This document shows, piece after piece, positions 25,873 to 34,011 of a stretch of 64,000 nucleotides of DNA; position 1 is the first letter of the stretch; each line of letters begins with the position of its first letter. The position numbers were made by a program, and so were the translations under genes. The notes below the pieces were generated by a model. The model made no database searches. It worked only from the letters and a program-made list of their open reading frames with translations, and had not been told where the DNA came from. The stretch is from Deltaproteobacteria bacterium (lineage in GTDB: Bacteria; Myxococcota_A; UBA9160; UBA4427), in the NCBI GenBank assembly GCA_029261855.1, contig JAJDAN010000048.1:62001-126000 (forward strand). Reading direction: 5' to 3'.

Positions 25873-26751
25873 TCAATCGCCGGACGGGGGCCGCACGGGT
25901 AGGGCGATCTGGATCTGGAAGCCGAACGCATAGTCCGGACTGCCATTCGAGAGGCCGGCGACCGCGTAGGGTGACAGGCGCAGGTCTCCGACGACTCCCG
26001 ATGACATCGCGGCAGACCCGAAGAACGACAGCTCGTGCCCGTCGTCCGCGCGCACCAGACCGTCACTGCCGGCGCGCTTCGAGATCGACTGTCGCCAGTC
26101 GTAGCCGACGCCGAGGCTCCATCCCGGGGACGGAATCCAGCTGACGCCGGCGGACGCGACGGCCCCGTTGCGCAGGTCGTAGGCGTTGGTGTCCTGCCCG
26201 ATGAACCGATATCCCCCGGACCCGTAGGGGACGAAGTCGCCGATGCGCTGGAACAGGGTTGCTTCCAGGCTCACGTCGGTCTCGCCGGTGCCGAGGCGGT
26301 GGCGCTCGCTGGCGGTGGGCACCTTGACCTGGACACCCCACTCGCTCGCCGGAAGCCAGGATGTGCGCGGATAGTAGAGGTAGGCGGCGCCGAGCAGGAT
26401 GTCCCCTAGGCCGCTCTCGCGTTCGGTTCCCGACACGCCGGACGTCAGCACGCCGTCGACGTAGACGAAAGGAACGATCGCGCGCAGTTCGAGCTGGTCT
26501 CGTGGCGTGGGGGTGGGCGCGAAGTCGTCGAACACGTACGCCAGGGAGAACGGCGCGTAGACCATCTCCGTCGCCTTGTCTTCGCCGTAGTCGCCCCGGC
26601 TGTAGTCGACGCCGAGCCCCACCCGCAGCTCTCCCTGGAGCCACCGGCCGAGTGGGTCGAGGGCGCTCGGGGTGTCGGCATCGGCGAAGGCCCGCCCGGA
26701 GCCCGCCAACGAGAGCGACCAGACGGCGACGAGCAGCAGGAGGCGGGTCAC
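25873..26751 (-). CDS. Outer membrane beta-barrel protein (phenol-degradation MetA-like transporter fold)
   Basis: A 292-residue protein with a signal peptide (LLLLVAVWSLSLAGSGRAFA) and GTG start. The remainder is alternating beta-strand sequence (ELRVGLGVDYSRGDY, LGDILLGAAYLYYP, WGVQVKVPTASER, SLGVGYDWRQSIS) that ends in a strand FGFQIQIALPV, as in the PF13557-type transporter or outer membrane channels. It is divergent from the small secreted protein at 26905, and the shared upstream region holds two operator-like palindromes. It may be the channel for whatever the locus handles. Confidence 0.78.
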   Translation of the reverse strand: MTRLLLLVAVWSLSLAGSGRAFADADTPSALDPLGRWLQGELRVGLGVDYSRGDYGEDKATEMVYAPFSLAYVFDDFAPTPTPRDQLELRAIVPFVYVDGVLTSGVSGTERESGLGDILLGAAYLYYPRTSWLPASEWGVQVKVPTASERHRLGTGETDVSLEATLFQRIGDFVPYGSGGYRFIGQDTNAYDLRNGAVASAGVSWIPSPGWSLGVGYDWRQSISKRAGSDGLVRADDGHELSFFGSAAMSSGVVGDLRLSPYAVAGLSNGSPDYAFGFQIQIALPVRPPSGD

Positions 26752-26815
26752 GGGGCAGGGTCCATTGGCAGAGAGAGGCGTTGGAGGCAGGTGGCAGCCC
26801 GAGGTCAGAAATCGC

Positions 26816-26870
26816 TTGACGTGGGAAAATTTCCCTCATAGTCTGGCATAGAGGTGGGAATATTTCCCAC
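26816..26870 (+). promoter_or_regulatory. Promoter with two operator palindromes
   Basis: A -35-like TTGACG (26816-26821) and a -10-like TAGTCT (26839-26844) are 17 bp apart and point to the gene at 26905. GTGGGAAAATTTCCCTC (26821-26837) fills the spacer and GTGGGAATATTTCCCAC (26854-26870) covers the likely start of the transcript. Site starts are 33 bp apart, about three helical turns, so two dimers could bind on the same face. The same motif lies at 24131. The layout predicts repression, possibly of the divergent barrel gene too. Confidence 0.72.
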
Positions 26871-26904
26871 GCATTGCATCTCGAGAAGCACAGAGGAGCC
26901 CCTC

Positions 26905-27411
26905 ATGCGTACTACCCATCCCATCCTGTTGCGAGCTGCCGGCGGCTTGCTGGCGTCCTTCCTGGTCTGCGTCTGCCTGCCGGCGACGAGCGCCGCACAG
27001 GAAGCCGTCGAGATTCCCGCGATGGTCGATTTCGAGCGATCGGCCGCCGAGCTGCGCGACCGGATCGAACGTCCGCCGGTGGACCCGGACCGGGCCGACA
27101 CCGCGGTGGTCCTCACCAACAGCGGCAATACCCGCGCCTACGCGATCTGCTGGGCGTTCGATGACGATGGCAAGCCCCTCGGTCGCACGCGCATCAAGAT
27201 CCCGCCGCTCGGCTTGCGTTGGGTGCTGGCGTCGGACCTGTCCAACGACCAGGACTTCATCGGCAGCGTGCGTTGCTACGTGTCGGGCAACCTGCACGGC
27301 AGTGCCGTGTTCTTCGGTCCGGGCATCACCGATCTACCGGTGCGGCCGGTCCCGCAGGTCGCCACCGCAACGGGGCACCGCATCGAGTTCCCGCTCGTCG
27401 CCCACTACTGA
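26905..27411 (+). CDS. Small exported protein of unknown function
   Basis: A 168-residue protein; ATG 26905 with AGAGGAG upstream. A signal peptide (LLRAAGGLLASFLVCVCLPATSAAQ) is followed by a beta-sandwich-like domain: TAVVLTNSGNTRAYAICWAFDDDGKPLGRTRIKIPPLGLRWVL (split in blocks here) and GSVRCYVSGNLHGSAVFFGPGITDLPV. The pattern resembles secreted proteins that display a cohesin or cupredoxin-like sandwich, but no family was named with certainty. It stands directly behind the double operator, so it is likely the main regulated output of the DUF6502 locus. Confidence 0.72.
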   Translation: MRTTHPILLRAAGGLLASFLVCVCLPATSAAQEAVEIPAMVDFERSAAELRDRIERPPVDPDRADTAVVLTNSGNTRAYAICWAFDDDGKPLGRTRIKIPPLGLRWVLASDLSNDQDFIGSVRCYVSGNLHGSAVFFGPGITDLPVRPVPQVATATGHRIEFPLVAHY

Positions 27412-27521
27412 GATCCGGCCGCTAGGCACGGTCGCGGCGCAGCACGGCCCGGCGCCTGTGGGCGAGCTTCTCGCCCCGGGTGGCCGGGCTCATGCGCGGC
27501 TTCGAGTCGGCAGGGCGTCTT

Positions 27522-30500
27522 CTAGAAGGGCATCCGGAACGTCGCGAGGACGGTGTGCGCGGTGGTCCGGTCTCCCACGAATGCGTCGTAGGCGATCTCG
27601 ATGCTGTTGCGGGTGCCGAAGGGCTGGAAGCTGACGCGGCCGCCGACGTTCGCGCCGTATTGGGCGTCCTCGCTGCGGACCCGAAGCTTCGGGGTCGTCG
27701 AGGGCGCACCCGTCAGACGGGCGTCGAAGTCCCGGTCGTAGCCGGTCCAGACCTGGCGCCAGCCGGCCTGGACCTGCGGGCGCCAGACGCCGTCCGCCCA
27801 TTCGAGCCAGTCCCCCATGTAGGCGTACTTGACGAGGGTCATGCCGATGCGAGCACCGGTGTCGGTGGCGACGAAGGACGTCGAGCGCGAGTCGATGTCG
27901 AGTCGCACGACGCCGGCGTTCGATTCCTGGATCGATTCCTGGAAGAGGTAGGTGTATTCGACGGCTGCGACGGGCTCGACCTCGAAGCCGACCAGCGAGA
28001 AGACATGGCCGACCTCGCCCGCGACCGTCACGCGGTCGCTGTCGTGGCTGCTGAGCGCGAGCCGGGAGAAGCCCGGGTACGACACGTCCCGATGCGTGGT
28101 GTGCCAGCCGTGCCCGTAGCCGACGCTCGCGCGCAGATGGGTGCCGCCGCTGTGATTCCAGGCGGCACCGAGGCCCAGCTCGAAGCTGGTGTAGGAACCG
28201 TCGCCATCGTTGTCGAGATCGAGAGCCGAGCGGCTCGTTCCGAGCAGCCCCGAAACGAGAAAGCCATCGCCGAAGCGCTGGTCCACGCCGAAGGCGATGC
28301 CGCCCCCGGCATGCGAGTAGTCGGGTTGACCCGCGCTGCCGTTGCGGTCGGCGAAGAGTCCGAAGCCGGCGACCCAGGGTGTGAGTCCGCGCGGTCCGCA
28401 GGGCGAGCGGGAAGCCTCGTCGGGTCGGTAGGGCGACACCAGCCGCTCGCAGCGCGGGGGTCGCTGGGCCAGCAGGTGCGCGTAGCGGGTGGCGGTGGCC
28501 AGGGCCGTGCTCGTCTGCGCGTCGTAGGCAGCGCCGTGCAACGAGTCGAGGGCATCTGCAGCCTGGTCGTTGGTGAGGGCGGGGAAGGTGTCGAGGAGGG
28601 ACTGGAAGTCCGGGCTGACACCGGCGGCGACGGCGTCGTCCAGATACTGCCCGACCCGGTGCTCGTCCGCGGAACGGCCGATGGGCTCGAAGCGTCTCGT
28701 CAGCTGAACGTCGACGAAATGGCCGGCGCCGGACCCGTAGGTCGGGATCCCGCGCAGGAAGGGCGAGGTCCCGTTGACGATCTCGACGTCGCCGAAGCGT
28801 CCGGCTCGCCCCGCGGAGGCGGTGAGCACCCGGTAGATGGGCTCGCCTGCGATGGGGCCCGGATCCGTCTTGACGAGCTGGAGCAGGCTCTGGGACCCGA
28901 GTGTCAGATTGCCGTCCACGTCCAGGCGCTCGTTGCTTCCGGCGCTGAACTCGGCTTCGACGACTCCGCCCTGGAAGTCGGCGTCGCCCTGCAGGCCGTT
29001 GATGCCGTCGAGCACGACGATGCCGGTGTCCGCGGTGCGGAGCGGAAGCGTGACGTCTGCCCCGGGCGCGTACAAGGCGCGGCCGTCTTCGACGCGTACG
29101 CCATTCGGCAGCGTCACGCCGTCTTCCAGGTGCAGCAGCCCGCCGTTCACGATGATCTCGTCCGCGACGTTCGCGGCGAGGTCGATGCGCAACTCTCCGT
29201 GGCTCGCGAAGATGCCGTCCGTGTAGCTTCCCGTGCCCGTCAAGGTCCACGTGTTCGTGTCGCCGGGGATTCCGACCACCAGATCCTCGAAGCCGACGCT
29301 GTTGCCGAGGTCGAAGCTCGCATTGACGGGGGCATCCGGGTCCGACTGCACGAGGAACAGCTGGTCGTCGCCGCCTTCGCCGTCGAGCGCACCGCCTACG
29401 TTGCTGCCGTCGCCCCAGCCGAATGCGTCGTTGCCGTCGCCCAGCAACACGTCGCCCTGGATGTCGCCGCGGTTGGTGACGGCGTCGATGGCGGTGCCAC
29501 CGCGGACGGCCACGCCGCCGGCGGACTCGATCAAGCCACCGGCAAGGTTCAAGGCGCTGCGCGTTTCGGGGTTCGTGGTGGATGACGCGTCGGCGAAGGC
29601 AATGCCCGCACCGACACCCGTACCGCCGCGAATGATGCCGCTGTTGCGGACGGTGGACTCGTCGCCGACGAGGCGAACGCCGACGCCGTCGGGCGAAGCG
29701 GTCGCGTCGAGAAGTCCTTCGTTCTCGATATCGACGCCGGCCGTGGCGAAGGCCGCGGCCGTGGCGTCGCCGGTGACTGTGACGGTGCCGGTGTTGATCA
29801 GCCGGGTGACCAACGTGGAGTCATTGCTCTGGCCGAAGAGCCCGCCGCCGTCCGCTCCGGCGACCGTGACCTGGCCCTCGTTTCGCGCGATGCCCCCCGC
29901 GTTCGCGACCAGGCCTGCCGAGCTGTCGCCGCTGACCGTGACGCTCCCGCTCGCTGCGTTGACGACCTCCCCCCCGGCGGCACCTAGGATGCCCGCCGTG
30001 AAGTCGCCCTGGACATCGACGACCCCCTGGTTGGTGGCGATGAGCGCTGCGCGCAGGCCGATGGATCCGTCGCCGGTCACCGTCGTCGTGCCGCTGTGGT
30101 CGAGGGTCTGGGCGGCGATGCCGATGGCTCCCGCACCGTTCACCTGTACGCTGCCCGAGGAGTTCGCGGTGGCTCCCGCCGCCGTCGCGCTGATGCCGAT
30201 CGCCGCGTCGCCCGTAGCCGTCGTGGTGCCGCTGTGGTCGACGGTCTGGGCGGCGATGCCGATGGCTCCCGCACCGTTCACCTGTACGCTGCCCGACGAG
30301 TTCGCGGTGCTTTGCGCCGCCGTCGCACTGATGCCGATTGCCGCGTCCCCCACCGCGCTGACGAGACCGTCGTTCACCACCGATCCGTTGGCACCCACCT
30401 GGATGCCGACCGCGTCGCCGCCGGTGATGCCTGGCGCCGCCAGCACCTGCCCGGTCGCCTCGTTGACGACCTCCCCGAAGCTGCGGAGGACGATGCCGCG

Positions 30501-30932
30501 GGATCCGCTGCCCGACGCGGAGAGGATGCCCGCGTTGGTCACGAGGTTGCGCCGGATCGGGTCTCCCGCCACACCGGACGCGCCCGAGATCGCTGTCTGG
30601 CCCCCCGTCGACGTGACGCTGCCGTTCTGCTCGATGACGACGACGTTGTTCTGCAGCAGCGCGATGGTCGCGCCAGAGCCGCCGGGGTTCTCGACGAGTG
30701 CGCCGGACTCGACCGTGATGTTCAGGTCATCGTCGGTCGGCGGGCGGACGTCCGGGAAGCCGTCGGAATCGGTCCCGGTACAGGTCACGTCGCTGCCGAC
30801 CTGTACGCACTGTGCGGACGCCGACATCGGCAACCCGGCGGCGATGAAGAGGATCGCCGCCGCCGATGCGCCTGCGCATCCTCTCGAGATTCTCGCCAAG
30901 ATCGGGGCTCTCCGTGCTGGACCTGCGGACAC
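27522..30932 (-). CDS. Autotransporter with repeated beta-helix passenger
   Basis: A type Va secreted protein of about 1136 residues. The frame is open further upstream; GTG 30932 gives a good signal peptide (basic start, then ASAAAILFIAAGLPMSASA), while ATG 31025 would add 31 residues. Neither has a clear ribosome site. The passenger (to about residue 800) is Gly/Ala/Val/Thr-rich with many G-x-(T/V)-T-x-(T/S)GD turns typical of a beta-helix, including two 46-residue repeats. The last 280 or so residues are the autotransporter barrel (TPWVAGFGLFADRNGS onwards) ending in the C-terminal Phe needed for BAM insertion. Probable surface adhesin. Confidence 0.87.
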   Translation of the reverse strand: MSAGPARRAPILARISRGCAGASAAAILFIAAGLPMSASAQCVQVGSDVTCTGTDSDGFPDVRPPTDDDLNITVESGALVENPGGSGATIALLQNNVVVIEQNGSVTSTGGQTAISGASGVAGDPIRRNLVTNAGILSASGSGSRGIVLRSFGEVVNEATGQVLAAPGITGGDAVGIQVGANGSVVNDGLVSAVGDAAIGISATAAQSTANSSGSVQVNGAGAIGIAAQTVDHSGTTTATGDAAIGISATAAGATANSSGSVQVNGAGAIGIAAQTLDHSGTTTVTGDGSIGLRAALIATNQGVVDVQGDFTAGILGAAGGEVVNAASGSVTVSGDSSAGLVANAGGIARNEGQVTVAGADGGGLFGQSNDSTLVTRLINTGTVTVTGDATAAAFATAGVDIENEGLLDATASPDGVGVRLVGDESTVRNSGIIRGGTGVGAGIAFADASSTTNPETRSALNLAGGLIESAGGVAVRGGTAIDAVTNRGDIQGDVLLGDGNDAFGWGDGSNVGGALDGEGGDDQLFLVQSDPDAPVNASFDLGNSVGFEDLVVGIPGDTNTWTLTGTGSYTDGIFASHGELRIDLAANVADEIIVNGGLLHLEDGVTLPNGVRVEDGRALYAPGADVTLPLRTADTGIVVLDGINGLQGDADFQGGVVEAEFSAGSNERLDVDGNLTLGSQSLLQLVKTDPGPIAGEPIYRVLTASAGRAGRFGDVEIVNGTSPFLRGIPTYGSGAGHFVDVQLTRRFEPIGRSADEHRVGQYLDDAVAAGVSPDFQSLLDTFPALTNDQAADALDSLHGAAYDAQTSTALATATRYAHLLAQRPPRCERLVSPYRPDEASRSPCGPRGLTPWVAGFGLFADRNGSAGQPDYSHAGGGIAFGVDQRFGDGFLVSGLLGTSRSALDLDNDGDGSYTSFELGLGAAWNHSGGTHLRASVGYGHGWHTTHRDVSYPGFSRLALSSHDSDRVTVAGEVGHVFSLVGFEVEPVAAVEYTYLFQESIQESNAGVVRLDIDSRSTSFVATDTGARIGMTLVKYAYMGDWLEWADGVWRPQVQAGWRQVWTGYDRDFDARLTGAPSTTPKLRVRSEDAQYGANVGGRVSFQPFGTRNSIEIAYDAFVGDRTTAHTVLATFRMPF
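30091..30366. repeat. Two 138-bp tandem repeats inside the autotransporter gene
   Basis: The block beginning CCGCTGTGGTCG at 30091 recurs at 30229 with only a few differences. Each unit encodes 46 residues with the core SSGSVQVNGAGAIGIAAQT. It adds whole rungs to the predicted passenger beta-helix and is a candidate for length variation between strains. Confidence 0.85.
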
Positions 30933-31111
30933 GGAGCGAGGGCTCCGCTGACTCGTGGGTGGCCTCGGAGTGGGGCTTGGAGTCAACCCTTGGGCACGGT
31001 TGCTGGGGAGGGCGGACTCTACCATAGGGCCGGAGCGGTCCCGGGTGGCTTCGCGCGCAGCAGAGAAGAAGGCGCTGTGCAGTCGATGCGCAGAGTGGAG
31101 ATCGGCCGCCC

Positions 31112-33574
31112 TCACAGGAAGCTCGGTCGGTCCCCCACCACCTTCGCTTCGCGCAGGGCTGCGCGTTCGTCTTCCGACAGACCCAGCTCGTCGCCGAGGA
31201 CTTCGTCGTTGTGCTGTCCGAGGGTCGGCGGAGGGGACCGGTGCAGGTTGGGACCGAAGGCCGAGAAGCGCATGGGGAAGCCGGGGTAGCGGGTGCTGCC
31301 CGTCTCCGGATGGATCAGCGTCTGATAGAAGCCGCGCGCCTCGAGCTGCGGGTTGGGCATGACCCGATGCGCGTTGATGACCTCGGCCGCGGGTACGCCC
31401 GCAGCGACCAGCAGGTCCGCGGCGTCTCGTCGCGATCGGTCCGCGAGCCAGGCGTCGAGTCGGGCGTCGATCTCGTCGTGGCGCGCGCGCCTGCCCTGGG
31501 CGTGAGACAGATCGTCGTCCCCGGCCCACGCGGGGTCACCCAGGGCATCGCGCAGGCACTGCCATTGCGCGTCGTTCGCGATCGCGATCGCCACGTACTG
31601 CTCGTCGTCTTCTCCGTCGGGCGCGCAGCGATAGACGCCCTGGGGTGCGGCGCCGGGGCCGCGGTTCTCCTGTCGCGTGAGAAGGGTTCCGTAGGCCGAG
31701 TGCTCGATGACCTGTTCGGCGGCGATGTTGAGCGCGTTCTCGATCAGCGGGACTTCGACGAGCTGTCCGCGCCCGGTGCGACGTCGGTCCTCGAGGGCCA
31801 TGAGCAACGCGAACACGGCCTGCATGCCGCCGGCGGGGTCGCAGGCGCCTCGGACCACCAGGGGCAGGTCCTCGTAGCCGGTGATCCAGGCCAGGCCGCT
31901 CGCCTGCTCGATGGTCATGGCGAAGCCCGTGCGGTCGCGCCACGGTCCGTCGAGCCCGAACGCGGGCATGCGCACCATGATGACGCGATCACTGAGCGCC
32001 CGGACATCGTCCCAGCCGAGGCCGAAGTTCTCGAGCACGCGGACCGAGTAGTTCTCGAGCACGACGTCCGCTTCGGCGATCAGCTGCTTCAGCAGCTGCA
32101 TGCCGCGTTCGCTGTCGAGCTGCAGCGTCACGTCGCGCTTGCCCGGATTGGCTCCAGCGAACACCGGCGACCATTCCCACAGCTTTTCTTTGGGGACGGC
32201 GCCCGCGAACCGCATGCCGTCCGGACGCTGGATGGATTCGATCTTGACGACGTCAGCGCCGAGATCTGCCAGATAGCAGGTGGCGAAGGGGCCGGCCCAG
32301 AAGGCGGTGAGGTCGACGATCCGAAGGCCAGCGAGGGGAAGCTCGGGTGCCGGTGCCCCGACCGCGGACTCGGCGTCGTGCTCCGCTGCCGACGCCCGGA
32401 CGGTCGCGCCGTCCGCATCGAGAGCGGGGGCCGGACCGAAGGGCCGTGTCGGCTGCGGGTCGGCGGCGCGCGCGTGAAGCCGGTAGGGGACCCGCGGCTG
32501 CAGGAAGCCACCGGCGGCCTTGGTGTAGACGCCCCGCGCGACCAGGTGGTCGACGTCCGGGAGGGTGCGGCCGTTGCCGACCGGCGCGACGGGAATGCGC
32601 AGCAGGCTTGCGAGCTCGACGATCTCGTCCACGCTGCGCTCGCGGGTCCAGCCCTGGATGATCTGGCGCATGAAGGGCAGGTGGTTCATGCGTCGACGGC
32701 CGTCGAGGTAGCTGTCGTCTTCGGCGACCTCGGGCTGGCCGATCAACGCGCAGAAGTCCTTCCATTGCTGACCGGTGATCGTGCAGAAGCCCACCCAGCC
32801 GTCTCGCGCCGGCTCGATGGACGGGATTTCCACGGACCGCGCCAGGTCTCCTCCGACCCACTGGCCGTTCAGATCGTGGTAGACGGTCATCGAGAGCAGG
32901 ATCGATTCGAACATCGAGACGTCGACATGCTGCCCGGCGCCTCCCGCCCGCGCCGCCAGCCACGCGGAAACGCTCCCGACGCCGGCGTAGATGCCCGCGA
33001 GCCACTCCCCGATGCGCCCGCCCGCGGCCACGGGTCGGCGGTCTCGCAGGCCCCGGTACCCGACGGACCCGGTCGCCGCCTGCAGGGTGAATTCGGTACT
33101 GGGTCGCTCGGCCCAGGGTCCGGTTGCGCCCCAGGCCGTGACCGACGTGACGCACAGTCGTGGATTCACGGTGTGGAGACTGTCGAAGTCGAGCCCGCGC
33201 GCCGCGGCACCCGCATGCGTCCAGTCGTGAACCAGCAGGTCGGCGTCGCGGGCGAGGTCGAGCAGCAGGCGGCGGTCGTCTGCGTTCGATACGTCCACCA
33301 CGGCGCTCTTCTTCGACGCATTCAGGAACTGGAAGAGGGCACCGTCCTGGCCCGGCGCCAGCTCCGTATCCGATGCGGTCCAGTGGCGTAGGGGGTCGCC
33401 GGCGGGCGTCTCGAGCTTCGTGACGTCGGCGCCGGCATCGACGAGGAGCTTCGTCGCGTAGGGGCCGGCGATCTGCTCGCTCAGGTCGAGAACCCGGAGT
33501 CCGGTCAGCGGCCAGGCGCCTTCGTTCGAGACGTTCTCTTTCGAGTCAGCATTCCCACCGGCCATGGGAGTCAT
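31112..33574 (-). CDS. Tandem double CaiB/BaiF CoA-transferase
   Basis: An 820-residue protein with two complete family III CoA-transferase domains in a row. The first starts at about residue 24 (VLDLSEQIAGPYATKLLVDAG, VTKLETP, FLNASKKSAVVD) and the second at about 415 (GLRIVDLTAFWAGPFATCYLADLG, VVKIES, KRDVTLQL). A Pro/Ala linker separates them. Family III enzymes normally form interlaced homodimers, so this single chain could make an internal pseudo-dimer. The usual catalytic Asp position differs between halves (GGRIGEWLAG in the first; CDPAGGMQAVF in the second), so possibly only one half is active. It begins 59 bp from the divergent receiver gene. Confidence 0.88.
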   Translation of the reverse strand: MTPMAGGNADSKENVSNEGAWPLTGLRVLDLSEQIAGPYATKLLVDAGADVTKLETPAGDPLRHWTASDTELAPGQDGALFQFLNASKKSAVVDVSNADDRRLLLDLARDADLLVHDWTHAGAAARGLDFDSLHTVNPRLCVTSVTAWGATGPWAERPSTEFTLQAATGSVGYRGLRDRRPVAAGGRIGEWLAGIYAGVGSVSAWLAARAGGAGQHVDVSMFESILLSMTVYHDLNGQWVGGDLARSVEIPSIEPARDGWVGFCTITGQQWKDFCALIGQPEVAEDDSYLDGRRRMNHLPFMRQIIQGWTRERSVDEIVELASLLRIPVAPVGNGRTLPDVDHLVARGVYTKAAGGFLQPRVPYRLHARAADPQPTRPFGPAPALDADGATVRASAAEHDAESAVGAPAPELPLAGLRIVDLTAFWAGPFATCYLADLGADVVKIESIQRPDGMRFAGAVPKEKLWEWSPVFAGANPGKRDVTLQLDSERGMQLLKQLIAEADVVLENYSVRVLENFGLGWDDVRALSDRVIMVRMPAFGLDGPWRDRTGFAMTIEQASGLAWITGYEDLPLVVRGACDPAGGMQAVFALLMALEDRRRTGRGQLVEVPLIENALNIAAEQVIEHSAYGTLLTRQENRGPGAAPQGVYRCAPDGEDDEQYVAIAIANDAQWQCLRDALGDPAWAGDDDLSHAQGRRARHDEIDARLDAWLADRSRRDAADLLVAAGVPAAEVINAHRVMPNPQLEARGFYQTLIHPETGSTRYPGFPMRFSAFGPNLHRSPPPTLGQHNDEVLGDELGLSEDERAALREAKVVGDRPSFL

Positions 33575-33633
33575 CGTATACCCTTTGACCGTCCTGCGGG
33601 ACTGGGCTCTGGACAGGAGGGACGGCGGAAGAC

Positions 33634-34011
33634 ATGGGCGCTTCGATCCTGCTCGTCGAGGACGAACCGGGCATTCAGCTGGCGATTCGCGGCTTGCTCC
33701 GGCGGGAGGGACACGCCGCCGAGGTCGCGAGCACGGGCTCCGAAGCCGTGGAGCTGATCACCGACGGTTCCTTCGACCTGGTCCTGACGGACCTGTCGCT
33801 GCCCGACGACGTCAGCGGCTTGGACCTGGTGCGGCACGTCCACGCCCAGAGCCCCGGCACCCCCGTCATCCTGATCACCGCCTACGGGTCCGAGCACATC
33901 GCGAAGGAAGCCGTGAGTGCCGGTGCCTTCGACTACGTCCCGAAGCCCTTCAACAACGACGAGCTGCGCGCCGCCGTCCGACGGGCGCTGGCGAGTGGCG
34001 ATCAGCTCTGA
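33634..34011 (+). CDS. Single-domain response regulator (receiver only)
   Basis: A 125-residue CheY-like protein. The acidic pair D10-E11, phospho-acceptor D53 in VLTDLSLPD, T82 and K104 in PKPF are all present, so it should be phosphorylated normally. No output domain follows. The receiver resembles those of NtrC-type regulators (GSEHIAKEAVSAGAFDYVPKPF). No histidine kinase gene lies in the window, so the partner is encoded elsewhere. Its 3' end overlaps the convergent acyl-CoA dehydrogenase gene by 10 bp. Confidence 0.92.
   Translation: MGASILLVEDEPGIQLAIRGLLRREGHAAEVASTGSEAVELITDGSFDLVLTDLSLPDDVSGLDLVRHVHAQSPGTPVILITAYGSEHIAKEAVSAGAFDYVPKPFNNDELRAAVRRALASGDQL

Noticed and set aside
27480-29585. 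701-residue plus-strand open frame opposite the autotransporter
   Set aside because: Composition is that of an antisense shadow (Val/Asp/Glu/Arg-rich, no motifs) created by high GC codon use in the autotransporter gene.
31211-33391. 726-residue plus-strand frame opposite the double CaiB gene
   Set aside because: Mirror of a well-supported gene; the protein has no recognisable fold or start signal.
33634-34011. Part of a split NtrC-type regulator
   Set aside because: Stop codon is clean and the following DNA codes for the convergent acyl-CoA dehydrogenase; no AAA+ domain remnant is present.
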